Assembly (NCBI RefSeq): GCF_004340685.1
Contig: NZ_SLUN01000030.1
Span: forward strand, 1-64,000
Direction: 5' to 3'
Length of the DNA stretch: 64,000 bases
Source of the DNA: Hydrogenispora ethanolica
GTDB lineage: Bacteria; Bacillota; UBA4882; UBA8346
In this document: piece after piece, positions 33,442 to 43,228 of the stretch
Position numbering within the stretch: the first letter of the stretch is position 1
Layout: the number at the start of each line of letters is the position of its first letter
Notes under the pieces: model-generated
What the model was told of the DNA's origin: nothing
Databases searched by the model: none
The model's input: only the letters and a program-made list of their open reading frames with translations
Made by a program: the position numbers and the translations under genes

Positions 33442-35964
33442 ATGTCGAATCAAACAAGCGCCAACGAAGCAAAGTATGGGCCGTTAAAATGGACGAAGAA
33501 CGCCGCTGCCGTGCAAAACCAAAAGGGCGGCATCTTTGTGAACGTGGCCAAATTCCCGAAGATCACCGAGCTGAAGGAGGTTGCCTTTTTACTGGCCCAA
33601 CGGGTCAAGAGCTACCGCAGGGAGCAGAACGCCGTGGCCTTTCAGGTCGAGGGGAAATTCTACCGCCAAGCGCCGCAATACCGTTACCTGGATTTCCGGC
33701 CGATGCACGACGAGTTGCCCAACACCCGGAATCTCTGCGTCCGGCTGAGCTTTCTCAATGACGATGTGGTGCGGATCCAGCTGGCCGAGGGCATGGCGGT
33801 CCCGGAGAACCGGACCGAGATGATCGGCGATTGTCAGTACGAACCGGTCCAGCTGGCGGTGGTGGAAGACGCGGCGGAAGTTGTCATCTCCACCCGCCGG
33901 ATTACGGTGCGGATCCATAAAGAACCTTGGAACCTGACGATCAGCGACTGCGCCGGCAAGATCTTTTACAAACAATTCAGCGGCGACGAGCATTCGTTCA
34001 TGAAATACGAGGTTTGCCCGTTCGGCTTTTTGTATGACCGCGACCATCAGGAGAAATTCAGCTGCGAGGGGGTTTATTTCGACGATGCCGAACATTTTTA
34101 CGGTTTTGGGGAGAAATTCGGCGCTCTCGACAAGAAGGGCCAGACCTTGAACCTCTGGAACGCCAATGCGATGGGGACCAATACCGAGCGCAGCTATAAA
34201 AATATCCCCTTCTTCATCAGTTCCCGGGGCTATGGGGTCTTTTACAACACTTCCTACAAGCTAAACTGCGATATGGGCAATTCGCTCTACAAAGCCTATT
34301 CCATCATGAGCGGCGATCCGGCGCTGGACTTTTTTGTGATCCATGGGCCTTCGATCAAGGAGATCCTGCCGCGCTACACTGCCATCACCGGCAAGCCGGT
34401 GATGCCGCCCAAATGGTCTTTCGGCCTGTGGATGAGCAAGATCAGCTACGGCTCCCGGGAAGAGGTGGAAGGGGTCGCCAAGAAGCTGCGCGAGCGCCAG
34501 ATTCCCTGCGACGTCATTCATATCGACACCGACTGGTTCGACGAGAGCTGGGTCTGCAACTGGAAATTCTCCGAAAAGCGTTTCCCCAAGGTGGCCGAGA
34601 TGATCGCCGACCTGAGCCGGGACGGTTTTAAGATCTCCCTGTGGCAGCTGCCCTACGTCGAGAAAGGCAATCTGACGGTCAATGACGTCTATGAAGAGGG
34701 CATGGCCAAAGGCTACTTCGCCTGCGCCGGCGATGGCGAGCTGGAGTTCCCGCACGGCCTGATCGATTTCTCCAATCCCGAGGCGGTGGACTGGTACCAG
34801 CACAAACTGCTCCAACCGCTGCTGGAATTGGGGATCAAAGCGATTAAGGTCGATTTCGGCGAGTCGGCGCCGGCCTCCTATACCTATCAGAATTGCGACG
34901 GCAAGGCCATGCACAATCTGTACGCCTTGCTCTACAATAAAGCGGCCTACGAGGCCACGGCGGAGGTCTACGGCGAGGAAGACGCGGTGATCTGGGCGCG
35001 CAGCACCTGGGCGGGTTCGCAGAAGTATCCGGTCCACTGGGGCGGCGACGCCGGAACCGACTTCCACGGGCTGGCTTCTTCGATCAAGGGCGGGCTCGGC
35101 TTCGGTTTGTCGGGATTCCCGTTCTGGAGCCACGATATCGGCGGTTTCTGGTTCGATACCAACCCGGTGCTGTTCGCACGCTGGACCCAAGTGGGCATGT
35201 TCAGTTCCCATGCCCGGACTCACGGCTTCTTCACCCGGGAACCCTGGGACTTCGGACCGGAAGTGGAGGCGATCTTCAAGAAGTATACCGAACTGCGCTA
35301 CCGGCTGATCCCCTATATCTATTCATCGGCGCGGCAATGCGTGGCGGAGAGCCTGCCGCTCTTCCGGGCCCTGGTCCTCGAGTACCAGGACGATCCGGCG
35401 GTGGCCGGGATCGACAGCCAGTATCTCTTCGGCGAGTCCTTCCTGGTGGCGCCGATCCTCAATGAGGAGAACGTCCGCTCGATTTACCTGCCGGAAGGAA
35501 TCTGGACCGACTATTGGGACGGCACCCAGTATCAAGGCAAGCAATGGCTGACCTATGAGGCGGGCCTCGACAAGCTGCCGCTCTTTGTCCGGGCCAACGC
35601 GATCATTCCCATGGGCCCGCTGATGAACTATATCGACGAGCGGGAATGCGACCCGATCACGCTCGACCTCTACCCGGTCGGCGGCCAGTCCCGTTTCGGG
35701 ATCGTCGATACCGATCAAAACCGGATCCAAGTGACGCTGCAGGCCGATGAGAGCATCCGGGTCACGGTGTCGCCTTCGGAGCATCACTTCCTTTTGGAGC
35801 TGCACAATACCGGCGCGGTGACCGGGGTGACGGTGAACGGTGCGCCGGTGCCGGTAGCGGCGAACGATCCCCAAGCTCCCTGCCACCGGAACGGCCGGGG
35901 CCTGACCATCCGGGCCGAGGGCCAATCCGACCGGGAATTGGTGATCGTCGTTCAGAAAGCCTGA
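33442..35964 (+). CDS. GH31 glycosidase (alpha-xylosidase/alpha-glucosidase type), module 1
   Basis: An 840-residue cytoplasmic enzyme. The nucleophile is Asp471 in KVDFGESAP and the acid/base Asp536 in HWGGDAGTDF; WSHDIGGF and HIDTDWFDESW are further GH31 marks. It is about 70 residues longer than YicI at the N-terminus, so it is a different subgroup from the enzyme at 23367. KVDFGE versus KTDFGER at the nucleophile also differs. AGGAGG lies upstream of the ATG. Last gene of module 1; a long terminator follows. Alpha-xylosidase is the best guess, alpha-glucosidase is possible. Confidence 0.9.
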   Translation: MSNQTSANEAKYGPLKWTKNAAAVQNQKGGIFVNVAKFPKITELKEVAFLLAQRVKSYRREQNAVAFQVEGKFYRQAPQYRYLDFRPMHDELPNTRNLCVRLSFLNDDVVRIQLAEGMAVPENRTEMIGDCQYEPVQLAVVEDAAEVVISTRRITVRIHKEPWNLTISDCAGKIFYKQFSGDEHSFMKYEVCPFGFLYDRDHQEKFSCEGVYFDDAEHFYGFGEKFGALDKKGQTLNLWNANAMGTNTERSYKNIPFFISSRGYGVFYNTSYKLNCDMGNSLYKAYSIMSGDPALDFFVIHGPSIKEILPRYTAITGKPVMPPKWSFGLWMSKISYGSREEVEGVAKKLRERQIPCDVIHIDTDWFDESWVCNWKFSEKRFPKVAEMIADLSRDGFKISLWQLPYVEKGNLTVNDVYEEGMAKGYFACAGDGELEFPHGLIDFSNPEAVDWYQHKLLQPLLELGIKAIKVDFGESAPASYTYQNCDGKAMHNLYALLYNKAAYEATAEVYGEEDAVIWARSTWAGSQKYPVHWGGDAGTDFHGLASSIKGGLGFGLSGFPFWSHDIGGFWFDTNPVLFARWTQVGMFSSHARTHGFFTREPWDFGPEVEAIFKKYTELRYRLIPYIYSSARQCVAESLPLFRALVLEYQDDPAVAGIDSQYLFGESFLVAPILNEENVRSIYLPEGIWTDYWDGTQYQGKQWLTYEAGLDKLPLFVRANAIIPMGPLMNYIDERECDPITLDLYPVGGQSRFGIVDTDQNRIQVTLQADESIRVTVSPSEHHFLLELHNTGAVTGVTVNGAPVPVAANDPQAPCHRNGRGLTIRAEGQSDRELVIVVQKA

Positions 35965-36007
35965 CCGTTTTGCGCCGGGGCGACCCGCCCCGCGATGTTG
36001 CAACAAG

Positions 36008-36060
36008 AGAGAGCTCATCCTCGCCTGACTCCGGTCAGGCAGGGATGGGCTCTCTTTGAT
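36008..36060 (+). terminator. Terminator of module 1
   Basis: AGAGAGCTCATCC (36008-36020) pairs with GGATGGGCTCTCT (36043-36055), with an inner CCTGAC/GTCAGG hairpin, then TTGAT. Confidence 0.7.
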
Positions 36061-36202
36061 CAAAGCCGCGCTCCGCGGGGCGCAAACGGAAGGGGATGGC
36101 CGGCACAAACTACCGGTACCTGAAAGAGTTGGAGTCCGACTCGATTACCTGATGTGATCATAAAACCGTTTCCATTCTGGACCCGGACCGGCTCCGGGAG
36201 TT

Positions 36203-36236
36203 GTCCACCCGGCCTTCCGGAGGTGGCCGGGTGGAC
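36203..36236. other. Strong hairpin downstream of the PBP2 gene
   Basis: GTCCACCCGGCC (36203-36214) pairs perfectly with GGCCGGGTGGAC (36225-36236). No T tract on either side; it lies between convergent genes. Confidence 0.45.
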
Positions 36237-36267
36237 AGCGCGCGGGAATGAATCTCCGTTCCAGACT

Positions 36268-38343
36268 TTAAAAACCGGGAGAGTCGCCGGCGGGAACGGC
36301 CGGCTGGGGAGATTCGGTTTGGGGCCTGGATTCCGAAGGAACGGCGGTGCCGGCATGGGGCTCATTCCCGGCCGGCAAAGACTCCGCTGGCGGCGTGGCC
36401 GAACCAGGGAGAGGCTCCGGAACGGAAACTCCATTGACTGCAGAGTCCGGCTGCGGTACCCGGGAGCGGGGCGGTGCGGACAGAGGACGCCGGAGCGGTT
36501 TATCCAAATGAAAGTAAGCCTCTAGGATTTTCCGGGCAATGGGCGCGGCGCCGCCACTGCCCGAGCCGCCCTGTTCGACAAAGACCACGATGACGATCCG
36601 CGGCCGGCGGGCCGGGGCATAACATGCGAACACGCCGGAATTGTCGTAGGGCGGCTTTTGGGCGGTACCGGTTTTGCCGGCGATGGGATACCGCTCTATC
36701 GGGAAGCCTCGGAATGCCGAGGCAGCAGTGCCGCCGTCGCCGATCACTTCCATCAGCCCCTCCTGGATAATCGCCTGGACATCTGGGGGCAGCTTCAGAT
36801 CCTGGACGACTTGAGGCGCGAATTTCGCCACCGGACGGCCGGCGGCCGAGGTAATCTTGGAGACCAGGCGCGGCCGGTACAGCTTGCCGCGATTGGCGAG
36901 CGCCGCGTAAACCTGGGCTAATTGCAGGGGAGTGACCGTAAGATAGGTCTGGCCGATCCCAAACATCTTCGTCTCAATGTCGAACCAAGTCTTTTCCCTG
37001 GTATGCTTGCGTTTCCATTCGGGATCCGGCACCAGGCCCGAAGCCTCCCCCGGATACAGTTGAAGGCCGGTCGGCTTCCCCAGGCCGAAGGCGCGGCTGT
37101 ATTTGGCCAGGATCTCCGGACCCACCCGGCTGCTGAGTTCGCCCATGACGATATTGCAGGAATTTTTTAAACCGTCAATCACATTCTCCCGGAAATGCGC
37201 CTTCGGCCCGAAGCGGTTGGTAACCGTCCAACATTTAAAGTTCTGGCCGTAAACCGGGTCAAAGCCGTTGCAGTAGAACTGATCGTCGAGGGTGACCTTA
37301 TGCTCCATGAGGGCGGACAGGACGGTAAGCGGTTTAAACGTCGAGCCCGGAGCGAACTCTCCCTGGATCGTCCGGTTGGTGAGCGGGTGCAGGGGATTCT
37401 GATAGATCGAATCGGCGACTTCCCGGGACATGACCCCGCTGAACCAGTTGGGGTCAAACCCGGGCTTGCTCACCATGGCCAGAATATCGCCGTTCCGGGG
37501 ATCCAGGGCGAGCACTGCCCCGGATTTGGCATTCTTCCACTGGGTATATTTTTGGAGCCAGGCCAGCTGGGCGTCGAGCGCTTTCTCGGCCGCGGCCTGG
37601 AGCTTTAGATCGATGGTCAAATGCAGATCATAGCCGGGAACAGGCTCCCGGTTCTCCAATAGCCGCAAGGGACGGCCGTGAATATCGGCCTCGTAAATCT
37701 TGCCGCCGCCGCTTCCGCGCAAAAAATCCTCATAGGTGCGTTCCAATCCGGTTTTGCCGATCGGGTCGCCGGGATGATAGCCCTTATCCCGGAGCTGCAG
37801 GAGTTCCTGGAGATCGATCTCCCGGGTATAACCGAATAAATGGCAACCCAGCTCCCGGTAGGGGTAAAAACGGATCGGCACCTCATCCACTTCCACCCCG
37901 GCCAAGTTCAGTTGGGCTTCCTTAAGACGAATGACGGTGTCCGGATCGAGATTTTTCATGATCGGCACGTACTGGTAGTCGCTCCGGGGATATTTGGGGT
38001 TGGGCTGGAGCTTCGTCCGCAATTCGGCGGGGGTGAGCTTCAGGATTTTGCACAGCAGCGCAAGCTCTTCCGGCTTATCCTCAATATCTTCGGGAACGAC
38101 CGAGACATGATGGGAGAACTGGCTGGTTGCCAAAATTTTGCCCTTGCGGTCGTAAATCATCCCGCGCGGAGCATTGATCCTAACGACCCGGGTCTGGTTC
38201 TGCCGCGATTTTACCATAATCGCCGAACCTTCCATGATCTGAAGCTGCCACAACCGGATCAATAGGACCGCGAAGACAATCAGGACGAGTCTGGAAAGAT
38301 ATTTGAACTTGCTCTCGAAATTCTTCAGCGCGCCGTATTCCAT
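36268..38343 (-). CDS. mrdA: Penicillin-binding protein 2 (elongation-type peptidoglycan transpeptidase)
   Basis: A 691-residue class B PBP. One N-terminal membrane anchor (residues about 15-36), the pedestal/dimerisation domain with RGMIYDRKGKILA, and the transpeptidase domain with all three active-site motifs: GSTFKPL (catalytic Ser), SCN and AGKTGTAQ. It crosslinks peptidoglycan during cell elongation, normally with RodA; no rodA is adjacent. The last 75 residues form a Pro/Ser/Glu-rich tail that is not part of the enzyme fold and is unusual. GGAGG lies 12 bases before the ATG. The 500 bp upstream (38344-38845) show no gene or clear promoter. Confidence 0.9.
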   Translation of the reverse strand: MEYGALKNFESKFKYLSRLVLIVFAVLLIRLWQLQIMEGSAIMVKSRQNQTRVVRINAPRGMIYDRKGKILATSQFSHHVSVVPEDIEDKPEELALLCKILKLTPAELRTKLQPNPKYPRSDYQYVPIMKNLDPDTVIRLKEAQLNLAGVEVDEVPIRFYPYRELGCHLFGYTREIDLQELLQLRDKGYHPGDPIGKTGLERTYEDFLRGSGGGKIYEADIHGRPLRLLENREPVPGYDLHLTIDLKLQAAAEKALDAQLAWLQKYTQWKNAKSGAVLALDPRNGDILAMVSKPGFDPNWFSGVMSREVADSIYQNPLHPLTNRTIQGEFAPGSTFKPLTVLSALMEHKVTLDDQFYCNGFDPVYGQNFKCWTVTNRFGPKAHFRENVIDGLKNSCNIVMGELSSRVGPEILAKYSRAFGLGKPTGLQLYPGEASGLVPDPEWKRKHTREKTWFDIETKMFGIGQTYLTVTPLQLAQVYAALANRGKLYRPRLVSKITSAAGRPVAKFAPQVVQDLKLPPDVQAIIQEGLMEVIGDGGTAASAFRGFPIERYPIAGKTGTAQKPPYDNSGVFACYAPARRPRIVIVVFVEQGGSGSGGAAPIARKILEAYFHLDKPLRRPLSAPPRSRVPQPDSAVNGVSVPEPLPGSATPPAESLPAGNEPHAGTAVPSESRPQTESPQPAVPAGDSPGF

Positions 38344-38845
38344 CCCATGATTGGGCCTCCTGCATTAAAATCCGTGCCGCCGGACGGGGTTTTCTGTTGA
38401 TTATATGTCTAGGAAAAGCGGTTTAACTCATCTTCCGCATACCATATTTTGTAATCCGCGGAAACTCACTCCAAAACACTGGCGGAACCAAAAATAAAGT
38501 CCATCGCCCGCGCGGCGCAAGGATGTCCATCCGCGACAGCCCCCGCCGCAAAACGATAATACCAGGGTAGTCATTTTTAAACCGGAATATACATGGCTTC
38601 GTCCGGAACCATTCTAATGAAGACATTGGAATGCATCGAGCCAAGCGGACCGCTTTTAACGTTTCTGTTCCGGAAGCGGGGAACCGGCTTCGCAGGCGCT
38701 TTGCCGCCCGAGATGATTGGCGCGGATTTCTCATTGAAGTCCAGGCTTTTTGGGACCGGGAATTTTAACCGGCGCGCCGGAAATAACACCCGCCCCGCCG
38801 GACGCATATGCTATGGGTATACCGATCGGTGCGGGAGGCATGGTA

Positions 38846-39340
38846 ATGGCGGAATATGAATCTTTCTCCGGTGTGATTACCCGGATCGATGATTTTTGGG
38901 TGGGGAACGGCCGGCAAGCGGGTTGTTATAAGCTGATGTCGGTCGAGAATAGCAGCGGCAACCGGGTCGATTTTGTGGTGGCTCCGGCCACTTATTTCGT
39001 CGATCACACGATGGTGAGCGTGGGGGATACGGTCACCGGGTTTTACGACACGAGCATGGCGGCGCCGGCCATTTATCCGCCCCAATTCCGGGCGGTAGTG
39101 ATGGCGCGGGACGTCCCGGGCCAGAGTGTGAAGGTCGACTATTTTAACGATCAGCTGCTGAGCGGGGACGGCACTTTAAAACTGAATCTCGCTCCATCGA
39201 CCGGGGTCCTGATCCAAAATGGCCAGGCTTTTACCGGAACTCCCGCCAATCGCGATCTCATCGTAGTTTACGGCCCAACCACCCGGAGTATCCCCGCTCA
39301 GACCACGCCCTCGCAGATCATTGTGATTTGCGAACGCTGA
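38846..39340 (+). CDS. Conserved-looking Bacillota protein of unknown function
   Basis: About 164 residues, mostly beta-strand in character, no signal peptide or membrane segment. Blocks such as YESFSGVITRIDDF, AGCYKLMSVENSSG, VDFVVAPATYFVDH, VGDTVTGFYD and a closing RSIPAQTTPSQIIV look like a small OB-fold-like protein found in spore-forming anaerobes, from memory only. The ATG at 38846 with GGGAGG seven bases upstream is preferred; the frame is open upstream to 38750. It is convergent, 31 bp apart, with the repeat protein at 39372. Confidence 0.6.
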   Translation: MAEYESFSGVITRIDDFWVGNGRQAGCYKLMSVENSSGNRVDFVVAPATYFVDHTMVSVGDTVTGFYDTSMAAPAIYPPQFRAVVMARDVPGQSVKVDYFNDQLLSGDGTLKLNLAPSTGVLIQNGQAFTGTPANRDLIVVYGPTTRSIPAQTTPSQIIVICER

Positions 39341-39371
39341 CGCATATCCGGCCGGACCCGCCGGAGGAGTT

Positions 39372-39965
39372 TCATCCGCCGGCGCCCCCGGGAAACGCCA
39401 TTTTAATTTTTCCGTTGGGAGTAAAGCGCCGGAAGTGAAAACTGCCAAGTTTCTCTTTTTGGAGACAGTCCAAGCCCCGGTTGAAGGCGCGGCCCTTCAA
39501 ATCGCCGCCGACGGCATGCTGTTGTTTGGTATTGGAGCTCTGAATCGCGGCATTCGTCCCGCCGGCGCTGTCGGTTCCGCAACCGCTGGCCACTTGGGTG
39601 GCGGAGGATGTTCCCACGGCCCGATTCAATTGGTTGTTGATGACGATAACGATCTCGTGATCGTCTTTATAGTCGCCCGAACGATTGTGAGGCTGAGACT
39701 GATAACCTTTCATATCGAGATTCTTGGCCTTTCCCTGGGCCCCCACGCTCTGTTGCTGCAGGGTGTTGGACGAATCGATGGCGGCGTTATTTCCGGCCGC
39801 GCTGTTTCTGCCGGCGCCGCTGGCGATCTGGGTTGTATTGGGCGAATGGGTAATCTGGTTATTGATGATGATTACAATTCTCTTTTGTCCCGCTACGGAC
39901 TCGGTAGTAATTGGTTTTCCGTCTTTATCGATGGTGATCCTGATCTTTTCATCGATGTCTGCCAA
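39372..39965 (-). CDS. Protein with two internal INNQ-type repeats, unknown function
   Basis: About 197 residues. Two related segments of about 50 residues each carry IVIIINNQITHSPN...TQIASGAG and IVIVINNQLNRAVG...TQVASGCG, then ID/IQSSNT and a Gln-rich QQ block. They look like a duplicated, Asn/Gln/Ser/Gly-rich structural unit, as in some spore or surface proteins. No signal peptide or membrane segment. The TTG at 39965 lies 10 bases after GGAGG; a GTG six bases earlier is possible. I do not recognise the family. Confidence 0.6.
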   Translation of the reverse strand: MADIDEKIRITIDKDGKPITTESVAGQKRIVIIINNQITHSPNTTQIASGAGRNSAAGNNAAIDSSNTLQQQSVGAQGKAKNLDMKGYQSQPHNRSGDYKDDHEIVIVINNQLNRAVGTSSATQVASGCGTDSAGGTNAAIQSSNTKQQHAVGGDLKGRAFNRGLDCLQKEKLGSFHFRRFTPNGKIKMAFPGGAGG

Positions 39966-40118
39966 TTTCACCAGTCCTCCCTCCGTTTTATATATCCTAT
40001 GCAACGGAATGGAAAGACGAAATGCAATCATCGGCATATCAGTGTATCGGCATGCGAGACAAAACAATAACAGCTGGCGGCGTACGGGGGGAGGCCGGGC
40101 CTCCGTTTCGGGCCGGGC

Positions 40119-40232
40119 GGATAAACTCCGATTTCATTTCATTTGCATTCGGCTTTTCTATGCAAACGGCTTTGTTAAAAGTCGTTGCATTCGGAATGCA
40201 AATCTTAGTTCAGAAATTTATTTCATCTGATA
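40119..40232. repeat. Family C palindromic repeat, copy 2
   Basis: Shares GGCTTTGTTAAAAGTCGTTG, the TTGCATT-CGG-AATGCAA hairpin and AATTTATTTCATC with the copy at 3314-3417; the left end is degraded. Confidence 0.65.
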
Positions 40233-40424
40233 GGGTTCAAAAATATTCTCAGCAATATTTTAAAGATCCGGCTATTGACTTAGAGTAAACTCTAAGAAAT
40301 ATACTAAAAATATCACCCGGAAGGCGTTTTTGAATCTGATTCGTTTCCGTCAATCCGCTCCAGGGGGGACCAAGCCTACTAAAAACGTTTGAATCGAAAA
40401 AGCGTCCTGGAAACAGTTTTGAAA

Positions 40425-40498
40425 CGACTTTATCCCTTGCTTTTCTGAGCTTTTGTGAACGCCCCGACCTTCGGACGGGGTTTTTCACGACGCTTTAG
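40425..40498 (-). repeat. Family A half element
   Basis: The left half of a family A element on the minus strand: GACTTTATC, AGCTTTTGTGAACG, the CCCCGACC-TTC-GGACGGGG hairpin and the end TTCACGACGCTTTAGA. The other terminus is missing. Confidence 0.6.
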
Positions 40499-40593
40499 AC
40501 GTTAATGCCTGTCGCCGGGCGCTGCCGTTCTGTTGGCTGCGATCGTCGCGGCAGACCAAAATAGGGCATCCATCAAGAACTGGAGGAATGAAT

Positions 40594-41748
40594 ATGTTAT
40601 ACCGAAAATTCGGCAAGACCGGCGAAACGGTTTCCGCTTTGGGATTCGGCTGCATGCGGCTGCCGATCCGGGACGACGATCCCAGCCATATCGATGAGGC
40701 CGAGGCGATCCGGATGATCCGCTACGCCATTGACGCGGGCGTTAATTATGTGGATACCGCCTATCCCTATCACGGCACCGGTTTTACGCACGGCGGATCC
40801 AGCGAGCCGCTGGTCGCCAAGGCGCTCAAGGACGGTTACCGCGAGCGGGTCAAACTGGCGACCAAGCTTCCCAGTTGGCTGATTCAGAGCCGCGCCGACA
40901 TGGACCAATACTTGGACGAGCAATTGGAGCGGCTGGAGACGGACCATATCGATTTCTACCTGGTGCATTCGTTGAATGTCAGCTCCTGGGCGACGGTAAA
41001 GCAGTTCGGCATTGCCGAATTTCTGGACCAGGCGCTGAGGGACGGCAGGATTAAGTACGCCGGCTTCTCCTTCCACGATCGGCTCCCGCTCTTCAAGGAG
41101 ATCGTCGACGCCTACGACTGGTCGTTCTGCCAGATCCAATACAATTATCTGGACGAAAACTACCAGGCCGGCACGGAGGGCCTGGAGTACGCGGCGCAGC
41201 GCGGCTTGGGCATGGTGATCATGGAGCCGTTGCGCGGCGGAAAGATCGTGAATCTCCCCCAGGCGGCCCGGGATGTTTTGGAGCGGACCGGCAGCGGGCG
41301 CACCCCGGCGGAATGGGGTTTGCGCTGGGTATGGAATAGCCCGGAAGTATCGGTGGTCCTGAGCGGCATGACCACCATGGAGCAGGTGGTCGAAAACGTC
41401 AAGGCCGCCGGGGAGGTGCTGCCGGATTCCCTCAGCCAGGAAGAGCTGGCCGCCATCGAGCGGGTCAAGAGGATCTTCAACGAACGGGTCAAAGTGCAAT
41501 GCACCGCCTGCGGCTACTGTATGCCTTGCCCGGTCGGGATCAATATTCCGGGCTGTTTTTCATTCTACAACGACCATTGGGTATTTGACGGCAACCCGCA
41601 GATCAAAGCGATGTACCAGCGCCAGTCCACTCTCACCAAGGCGGCGCCCGCCTCCAAGTGCGTGGCATGCGGCCGCTGTGAGAGCCACTGCCCGCAAGGC
41701 ATCGCCATCCGCGACGAACTGAAACGGGTCACCGAATTATTCGCCTGA
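40594..41748 (+). CDS. Aldo/keto reductase with C-terminal ferredoxin-like [4Fe-4S] domain
   Basis: A 384-residue enzyme. Residues 1-270 are an aldo/keto reductase barrel (LGFGCMRLPI, VDTAYPYHG with the catalytic Asp/Tyr region, KLATKLPSW, HSLN), and residues about 300-380 carry two Cys clusters, CTACGYCMPCP and CVACGRCESHCP, for [4Fe-4S] binding. This predicted class is common in anaerobes and may use ferredoxin or a flavin-linked donor rather than only NADPH; no characterised substrate fits. GGAGG lies six bases before the ATG at 40594; an ATG at 40588 is too close to it. Monocistronic. Confidence 0.9.
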   Translation: MLYRKFGKTGETVSALGFGCMRLPIRDDDPSHIDEAEAIRMIRYAIDAGVNYVDTAYPYHGTGFTHGGSSEPLVAKALKDGYRERVKLATKLPSWLIQSRADMDQYLDEQLERLETDHIDFYLVHSLNVSSWATVKQFGIAEFLDQALRDGRIKYAGFSFHDRLPLFKEIVDAYDWSFCQIQYNYLDENYQAGTEGLEYAAQRGLGMVIMEPLRGGKIVNLPQAARDVLERTGSGRTPAEWGLRWVWNSPEVSVVLSGMTTMEQVVENVKAAGEVLPDSLSQEELAAIERVKRIFNERVKVQCTACGYCMPCPVGINIPGCFSFYNDHWVFDGNPQIKAMYQRQSTLTKAAPASKCVACGRCESHCPQGIAIRDELKRVTELFA

Positions 41749-41891
41749 GCCCGCCGGAACGGCCCGGGTGCCAACATAAAACCGCATCGACTCCGTTTTC
41801 CCACAGCGGCTTCATCCGCCGGACCATTTTCGGCGACGGGAGCCGCTGTTTCGTTTTTCCAGCATTTGACCCGGGTTTATCACCGCTATTT

Positions 41892-41920
41892 TTGACAAAA
41901 TTAAGATAAACATATATAAT
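41892..41920 (+). promoter_or_regulatory. Consensus sigma-A promoter of the flavodoxin-fold reductase gene
   Basis: TTGACA (41892-41897), a 17-bp spacer and TATAAT (41915-41920): a full consensus match, 95 bp upstream of the ATG at 42015. The long leader shows no known riboswitch. Confidence 0.8.
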
Positions 41921-42014
41921 GTTTATATAATTAGCGAACGAATTATAATTAAGTCTATAAAATTATACTTCGATTACCAAACGCAAATGCATCTACGGAA
42001 AGGCGGAAACGATC

Positions 42015-42683
42015 ATGAGGATAACGGTATTTAACGGGAGTCCCCGCGCGGAACGGAGCAACACCCATGTGATGGTCCGGGAATTCTTGGCGGGGGCTCA
42101 AGCGGCCGGCGCCGCAGTGGACAATGTTTTTTTGATTCACCAAAATATTGGGCACTGTACCGGCTGCTTTTCCTGTTGGTTCAAAACGCCGGGCCGCTGC
42201 GTCCTTGACGATGACATGAGCGGCCTGCTGGAAAAGTATGTGTCGTCCGATATCATCGCTTTGGCGACGCCCGTTTACACCTGGGATATGACCGCCGCGC
42301 TTAAAAATTTCGTCGATCGCCTGATTCCTTTGCGTTGCCCTATCGCCAACCAGTCCGGGGAAAATTATGATATGAAAGCGCGCGTCAAGTTTCCCGAGGC
42401 GGTTGTCATCGCCAACTGTGGCTTTCCCGGCGCGAATAATTTTGCGACACTCAAGGAAGTGGTCAAACCGTGCCGCCCCCTATTGGAGATTTACCGGAAT
42501 TGCGGTAATTTGCTGAAAACGAACCATGCTGAGTTAAAAACCACGGTCGATGAATATTTGCGTTATGTCCGGGAAGCCGGTTCCGAGATCGCGGCCAGCG
42601 GGAAGGTATCCGAACTTACAAAGGCAAAACTGGAGATGGAGCTGATCCGCCCCGAGGAATATGTCAAAATGATGAGACTGTAA
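42015..42683 (+). CDS. Flavodoxin-family NAD(P)H-dependent FMN reductase-like protein
   Basis: A 222-residue flavodoxin-fold protein. It opens ITVFNGSPRAERSNTHVMV, the phosphate-binding loop for FMN, and has HCTGCFSCWFKTPGRCVLDDDM, the Cys-bearing segment of the iron-sulfur flavoprotein/multimeric flavodoxin group, with TPVYTWDMTAALKNFVDRL as flavin contacts. Two to three Cys could bind a cluster but the compact CX2CX2CX4-7C of true ISF proteins is incomplete. It likely passes electrons between flavin and a small acceptor. A consensus promoter drives it, so expression is probably high. Confidence 0.82.
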   Translation: MRITVFNGSPRAERSNTHVMVREFLAGAQAAGAAVDNVFLIHQNIGHCTGCFSCWFKTPGRCVLDDDMSGLLEKYVSSDIIALATPVYTWDMTAALKNFVDRLIPLRCPIANQSGENYDMKARVKFPEAVVIANCGFPGANNFATLKEVVKPCRPLLEIYRNCGNLLKTNHAELKTTVDEYLRYVREAGSEIAASGKVSELTKAKLEMELIRPEEYVKMMRL

Positions 42684-42691
42684 AAAGGCAG

Positions 42692-42728
42692 CCGCTTCCG
42701 ACTGACCGGCTGCGCCAGCCGGAAGCGG
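42692..42728 (+). other. Hairpin after the flavodoxin-fold gene
   Basis: CCGCTTCCG (42692-42700) pairs with CGGAAGCGG (42720-42728), with an inner CCGGCTG/CAGCCGG pair; no T tract follows. Confidence 0.5.
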
Positions 42729-42906
42729 ATATGAATGGCGCTGAATTTAAAAAGAGAGCTGAATGAAAAATTAGGAATTTAGAGTCGAAAAGATCATGGA
42801 ACGGAACTTGCAAAATTGGGGAATGAGTTTCAGAGACGGTGAAGAAGGAGGGTTTCCCTTTTAAGGGGTAGGGTCGCAAAAAGATAAATCGATATCCAGT
42901 CGGGGT

Positions 42907-43137
42907 TCATTTGTGATTTATTTTTCCGGCCAGATAATCGATGGATACTTGGAAAAAATCGGCGATTTTCGCCACGATATTGATTCCCGGTTCCCGCTGG
43001 TTTTTTTCGTAACGGCTGATAACTTGTTTGCTGGTCGATATTTGATCGGCCAATTGCTCCTGGGTCAGCTGATTCTCTTCTCTGAGCTCTTTTAGGCGCT
43101 GCGCGAAAACCTCTTGGGGCTTCAAATTTCTCACCAT
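42907..43137 (-). CDS. XRE-type HTH transcriptional regulator
   Basis: A 76-residue Cro/cI-type protein made only of the helix-turn-helix domain (FAQRLKELREENQLTQEQLADQISTSKQVISRYEKNQREPGINIVAKIADFF). It lies 90 bp downstream of a second XRE gene on the same strand, and the two proteins share the closing pattern FFxVSIDYLxG, so they may come from one duplication. Likely a small DNA-binding repressor. The start context is modest (GAAGGCG upstream). Confidence 0.85.
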   Translation of the reverse strand: MVRNLKPQEVFAQRLKELREENQLTQEQLADQISTSKQVISRYEKNQREPGINIVAKIADFFQVSIDYLAGKINHK

Positions 43138-43228
43138 TCAACCAATCGCCTTCAGATTGGATATCATCGCCCCAAATGCGGTGGCGGTTTTTTGTATTGC
43201 ACGCGACAAAAGTCAAAAGGAGAGGAGA

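Noticed and set aside
41921-42014. Riboswitch in the leader of the flavodoxin-fold gene
   Set aside because: Only about 95 nt long and without any FMN (RFN) or other known conserved core.
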